From Thermoguttaceae bacterium (lineage in GTDB: Bacteria > Planctomycetota > Planctomycetia > Pirellulales > Thermoguttaceae), in NCBI GenBank assembly GCA_025060325.1, contig JANXBW010000001.1, positions 186,001-250,000 of the forward strand: a stretch of 64,000 nt of DNA. The letters run 5' to 3'. Position numbers and translations under genes: made by a program. Shown here piece by piece: positions 60,118 to 64,000 of the stretch. Numbering within the stretch: the stretch's first letter is position 1; every line of letters starts with the position of its first letter. The notes under the pieces were generated by a model, which did no database searches, was not told where the DNA came from, and saw only the letters and a list, made by a program, of their open reading frames with translations.

Positions 60118-60852
60118 GGCTAAACCGCCTCTTTACCCAACCGTTAGTTAATCCCGCAGACCAGTAACCACCCCACGCACCGAATTTGTCCAACCTACAG
60201 TTGATCAAGTCTCCACTTTTGAAATGGGCAGATGTTTTTTACTCTCGGCTTGTATTTCGGCGTGCTAGCAACAAGAAGATTTTTTTGCGGAGGATTTAAA
60301 CTTTCCTTTGAAACTGCTCTTCTCCCTATCTCCCTCTCATTGTGCCGGCCACTTGATAAGCGAACAAGGATTACACGGTGCGGTGACAAGGAGGATCAGA
60401 TTGCCATTCCCCAAACGCCAATAAGCGCAACTTGAGTCAATGATTGGTCATAAGAATCTTCTGGGGCCAAAACATTTTTAGAAGCCAAAGCCTAGGACAA
60501 GAGGCCTTGCATACTGCGGGAGAAAAGTCCCCTGGCAAGAGAGTCGCGAAACAATCAGCCCGTAGAAACCAGGCAACTTGGACGAGTCATCTGCCGGCTC
60601 GGCTGGCTTGGTGTTGGCTTCCAGCGAGCCACACGCGGGCTACAATTTTGGCGACACGATTGAGTAGCAATGATCCATGGGATTTCCCGAGCAGTTTGTT
60701 CTCGAGGAGCTATCCGGCCGAAAAAGAACTTTCTCGCTCGCCTTTGCGAAAGGAATTGCGGTTTTTACGAAGATTTCCCGCCATGTCCCGAGCTCGGCGG
60801 TGTTAGGCAATTTGCCAATCAAGCGTCCCCCTGCTGGAAAGGTGAGCTTAGC

Positions 60853-61530
60853 GTGACGGCGACCGCGGAAATCCTTCAGGAGGCCTTCGAACGCCTTTAC
60901 GCGGCTTACGGACCGCAAAACTGGTGGCCAGCCGAAAATTCCTTCGAGGTTCTCGTCGGTGCAGTGCTTGTTCAAAACACAAATTGGAAGAACGTCGAAC
61001 GGGCAATCGCAAGATTGAAAAAAGCCGGGTATTTGCAGCCGGAAAAGCTGTACCATCTCCCCGAGGATGAACTAGCAGAACTTATTCGCCCGGCCGGATA
61101 CTTCCGAGTTAAAGCCAAACGTCTCAAGAACCTGATCGCCTTCTTGGTCGAGCGATACGGGGGCTCGTTGGCCCGGATGTTCCGGCAAAAACCGGAAAAA
61201 CTCCGTGAACAGCTCCTCGGAGTAAAAGGCATCGGTCAGGAGACTGCCGATTCTATCCTCCTGTACGCCGGACACATTCCCACATTCGTCGTTGATACGT
61301 ACACCTATCGCGTGGTTACGCGCCACGGATGGGCACCTTTTGAGAGCGACTACCAAACTTTGAAGGAGCTTTTCGAAGATCACCTCCCCCGAGATGCCAA
61401 GCTGTACAATGAATATCATGCACTACTTGTACAGGTGGGCAAAAGACATTGCCGGACCCAGCCCCGTTGCTCCGGATGTCCGCTAGCACCAATGCTACCG
61501 GCCTCGGGCCCTTTATCGCCGGAGTGGTAG
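60853..61530 (+). CDS. Endonuclease III-superfamily (HhH-GPD) DNA glycosylase, MagIII-like
   Basis: GTG at 60853; VGAVLVQNTNWKNVERAIARL, LLGVKGIGQETADSILLYAGHIPTFVVDTYTYRVVTRHG (HhH and catalytic Asp). The ORF extends to 60670. Confidence 0.82.
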   Translation: MTATAEILQEAFERLYAAYGPQNWWPAENSFEVLVGAVLVQNTNWKNVERAIARLKKAGYLQPEKLYHLPEDELAELIRPAGYFRVKAKRLKNLIAFLVERYGGSLARMFRQKPEKLREQLLGVKGIGQETADSILLYAGHIPTFVVDTYTYRVVTRHGWAPFESDYQTLKELFEDHLPRDAKLYNEYHALLVQVGKRHCRTQPRCSGCPLAPMLPASGPLSPEW

Positions 61531-61728
61531 TGGGGAAAGTCGCCCGAGAGAAATGCAGCGGATATTGTCGTAATTTCCACCGCGAGCGAAGCTTTCGGCG
61601 GTTTTCGAACCGGAGTGCCGATGCGGGGCAAAGATCCGATAACTGTTGACAGTTGAATCCTATAGACCCGGCTTCTTTTAACCCCAACTTGGTTTCCACA
61701 AACCGGTCTCTCCCCGGATTCCGAAGCG

Positions 61729-63063
61729 ATGTCCCTCTTCCATGAACAAGAACGGATCTTCGCCGAGCAGGCCATGCCCCTGGCAGCACGGATGCGACCG
61801 CGCACGCTGGAAGAATTTGTCGGGCAGGAGCACTTCCTCGGGCCTGGGAAGTTACTGCGGCGACTCCTCGAGGCTGACCGTTTAGGGTCGATCATCTTTT
61901 ACGGGCCACCTGGAACCGGCAAGACCACTCTGGCACGATTACTCGCTGGGGCAACTAAGGCTCATTTTGTCCAGCTAAGTGCGGTGGGAAGTAACGTTGC
62001 CGAACTTCGGGAAGTCCTCGCAGATGCCCGGCGGCGATTGCAAACCACAGGGCGGCGGACCCTCCTGTTTATCGATGAAATCCACCGCTTTAACCGTGCA
62101 CAGCAAGACGTACTCCTGCCAGATGTGGAAGATGGGGTGATCATCCTGGTTGGGGCGACGACGGAAAATCCGTTCTTTTCATTAACAGCACCCCTGCTTA
62201 GCCGCAGCCGAATTTTCGAATTCGAGCCCCTTTCCTGCGAACACATAAAGACCCTCCTTCGCCGGGCGCTGGAAGACAAAGAGCGCGGCCTAGGCAATCG
62301 CCGGGTGATTGTTGACGAAGAAGCGCTTCAATACCTAGCGGAGACAAGCGATGGAGACGCGCGCCGGGCACTGTCGGCCCTGGAAATAGCGGTGCTCTCT
62401 ACCCACGAGGAGCCCGTTCACCTCACTGTGGATCTTGCCCGCGAAGCCGTCCAAAAACGCGTTGTCGTTTATGATCGCACCGGCGATCACCACTACGACG
62501 CGATCAGTGCGCTTATCAAGAGTATCCGCGGCAGTGATCCGGATGCCGCAATTTATTGGCTGGCCGTGATGCTCGAAGGCGGGGAAGACGTACGATTTCT
62601 TGCCCGGCGGCTGGTTATCCTGGCCAGCGAAGACATAGGCAATGCCGACCCTCAAGCCCTCCCGTTGGCGGTGGCCACCGCCCAAGCCTGCGAAATAGTC
62701 GGACTACCCGAATGTGGCCTCAACCTTGCTCACGCGGTCACCTACCTGGCCTGTGCCCCCAAGTCAAACGCCGCCTATGTGGCTCTCAACTTGGCCCGGG
62801 AAGACATCCGGGAAAAGCGGGTCCTCCCTGTGCCCCGACATCTCCGCGATGCCAGCTACGCTGGGGCCAAACGCCTGGGGCATGGCCAAGGTTACCAATA
62901 TGCCCACGAGGCACCGGATGCTATTGCCGCCCAGGACTATTTAGGCGTAGACCGCATCTATTATCAGCCCACGGATAGGGGCTTCGAGAAAATACTTCAG
63001 GAAAGGCTGGCCGCCATCCGGGCACGATTAAGGTCGGCCAAGCCGCCCAGCAAAGGTTCATGA
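61729..63063 (+). CDS. rarA: Replication-associated recombination protein A (RarA/MgsA AAA+ ATPase)
   Basis: LAARMRPRTLEEFVGQEHFLGPGKLLRRLLEADRLGSIIFYGPPGTGKTTLARLLA, LFIDEIHRFNRAQQDVLLPDVEDGVIILVGATTENPFFSL. Confidence 0.95.
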   Translation: MSLFHEQERIFAEQAMPLAARMRPRTLEEFVGQEHFLGPGKLLRRLLEADRLGSIIFYGPPGTGKTTLARLLAGATKAHFVQLSAVGSNVAELREVLADARRRLQTTGRRTLLFIDEIHRFNRAQQDVLLPDVEDGVIILVGATTENPFFSLTAPLLSRSRIFEFEPLSCEHIKTLLRRALEDKERGLGNRRVIVDEEALQYLAETSDGDARRALSALEIAVLSTHEEPVHLTVDLAREAVQKRVVVYDRTGDHHYDAISALIKSIRGSDPDAAIYWLAVMLEGGEDVRFLARRLVILASEDIGNADPQALPLAVATAQACEIVGLPECGLNLAHAVTYLACAPKSNAAYVALNLAREDIREKRVLPVPRHLRDASYAGAKRLGHGQGYQYAHEAPDAIAAQDYLGVDRIYYQPTDRGFEKILQERLAAIRARLRSAKPPSKGS

Positions 63064-63257
63064 ATCACACAAAAAGAGCGGAAAAGTTATGGGACATACG
63101 CCACAAGGATTTTTACGAGCGCGAGTTCTCAAAAAACTGGAAATTGGCTCCGGGGGCAGCGGGCGCGGATGACGGCGACATCAAAGCGAAAACGCTTGGT
63201 GAGTGGGAAAAAATTACGCTTAGTTTACCGCAGCTCATCGCCTTGGTAGGCTATTAA
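63060..63257 (+). CDS. Small hypothetical protein (65 aa), start overlaps rarA stop
   Basis: ATGA overlap with the rarA stop codon; reasonable residue composition; no recognised domain. Confidence 0.35.
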   Translation: MNHTKRAEKLWDIRHKDFYEREFSKNWKLAPGAAGADDGDIKAKTLGEWEKITLSLPQLIALVGY

Positions 63258-63379
63258 TGGCGACATCCGGAGGTGAAGAGGGTTGTGGATGCGTCTGAGT
63301 TCGCGCTTGTGTTCGGGGAAGCGTCAGCTCGGTGACACGCGTGTTCAATGTTAACCTCGCATTTGGGGAGGACAGGGCT

Positions 63380-64000
63380 ATGCGAAACACGTTAGCAGCT
63401 GTTTGCGTAGTGTTGATGGCCAGTATATTGGTTGCAGGGTGCGCTCCTAAGCAGCCAGAGCCGAAACCGGCGCCCACGCCGTCGGTTCAGCCTCCGGCGC
63501 CGAAGCCCACCGGGGAAGCAAAGCCAACAGAACCGGCACCGCCTACCGAGCCGGCCCAGCCTCAACAGCCTCAGCCACAAGCCGAGCAAAAACCGGAAGC
63601 TCAACCACAGCCTGAGCAGCCGATGCCGCAGTTGACTCCGCCAACTGAGCCGGCTGCTCCACCACCGGCTCCGGCGCAGCCTGCTCAGCCGCAGGAGGCT
63701 GCCCAACCGCAACCGCCGGCCCCAACCCAGCCGCAAGAGCCGGCGCCAGCACAGCCCCAAGAACAGCCGACGGCACCGCCGCCCGCCCAGCCCCAGCAGC
63801 CCGCGCCGCAGGAAGGCGCTCAACCGCCCCCGGGCGGCGCGATGCCAGCTGAGCAGCCGTCAGCTCAGCCGGCACCCCAGCCCGCTCAGCCGGCCGAGCA
63901 ACCTGCCCCGGCTCCGCCGGCAGAAGGCCAGCCTCAACAACCTTCCCAACCGGAACAACCCTCTCAGCCACAACCCGCACCTGCCGAAGGAGCGAAACCT
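63380..64000 (+). CDS. Pro/Gln/Ala/Glu-rich putative lipoprotein (truncated by window edge)
   Basis: ATG at 63380; MRNTLAAVCVVLMASILVAGC lipobox; stop-free low-complexity frame to the window end. Confidence 0.7.
   Translation, partial: MRNTLAAVCVVLMASILVAGCAPKQPEPKPAPTPSVQPPAPKPTGEAKPTEPAPPTEPAQPQQPQPQAEQKPEAQPQPEQPMPQLTPPTEPAAPPPAPAQPAQPQEAAQPQPPAPTQPQEPAPAQPQEQPTAPPPAQPQQPAPQEGAQPPPGGAMPAEQPSAQPAPQPAQPAEQPAPAPPAEGQPQQPSQPEQPSQPQPAPAEGAKP

Noticed and set aside
45105-63063. RuvB, RuvX, EndoIII-like and RarA as a DNA-repair island
   Set aside because: They are separated by unrelated genes on both strands; looks like chance proximity rather than one functional cluster.
63392-63980. Long minus-strand ORFs (143 and 145 aa) opposite the Pro/Gln-rich lipoprotein
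   Set aside because: Arg/Leu-rich and Ala/Val-rich translations are antisense shadows of the CC(G/A)-rich repeat; the plus frame has a signal peptide and lipobox.

Overview
This 64 kb window looks like bacterial chromosome from a planctomycete. The basis is PEP-CTERM proteins, a DUF1570 protein, an HzsA-like cytochrome, sulfatase and FG-GAP genes, and long non-coding gaps; the lineage is inferred, not proven. About 34 coding regions can be supported. They include an HtrA-type protease (cut by the left edge), an RCC1-repeat PEP-CTERM protein, a 1003-aa HzsA-related multidomain protein, BioF/KBL-like enzyme, TPR protein, an ExbB/TolQ/MotA-type channel with two single-TM partner proteins, DUF72, SRAP/YedK, NagB, a GlmU-like nucleotidyltransferase, a ThDP enzyme, ThuA, a Rieske/cytochrome b complex, Pgi, an M16 peptidase, a porin-like protein, RuvB, an ABC exporter, a phosphoesterase, a GH2 enzyme with an uncharacterised neighbour, RuvX, an FG-GAP/haem protein, a sulfatase, an EndoIII/MagIII-like glycosylase, RarA, and a Pro/Gln-rich lipoprotein (cut by the right edge). 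The best candidate for an undescribed system is at 18635-23045. There an ExbB-like channel with a long cytoplasmic coiled-coil tail is encoded with two different ExbD/MotB-like subunits. Their TM helices align without gaps, but only one carries the expected pore Asp (D20); the other has Ser (S29), which suggests an asymmetric proton-driven motor. I saw no CRISPR arrays, rRNAs, convincing tRNAs or transposases. Everything was done by eye without database searches.
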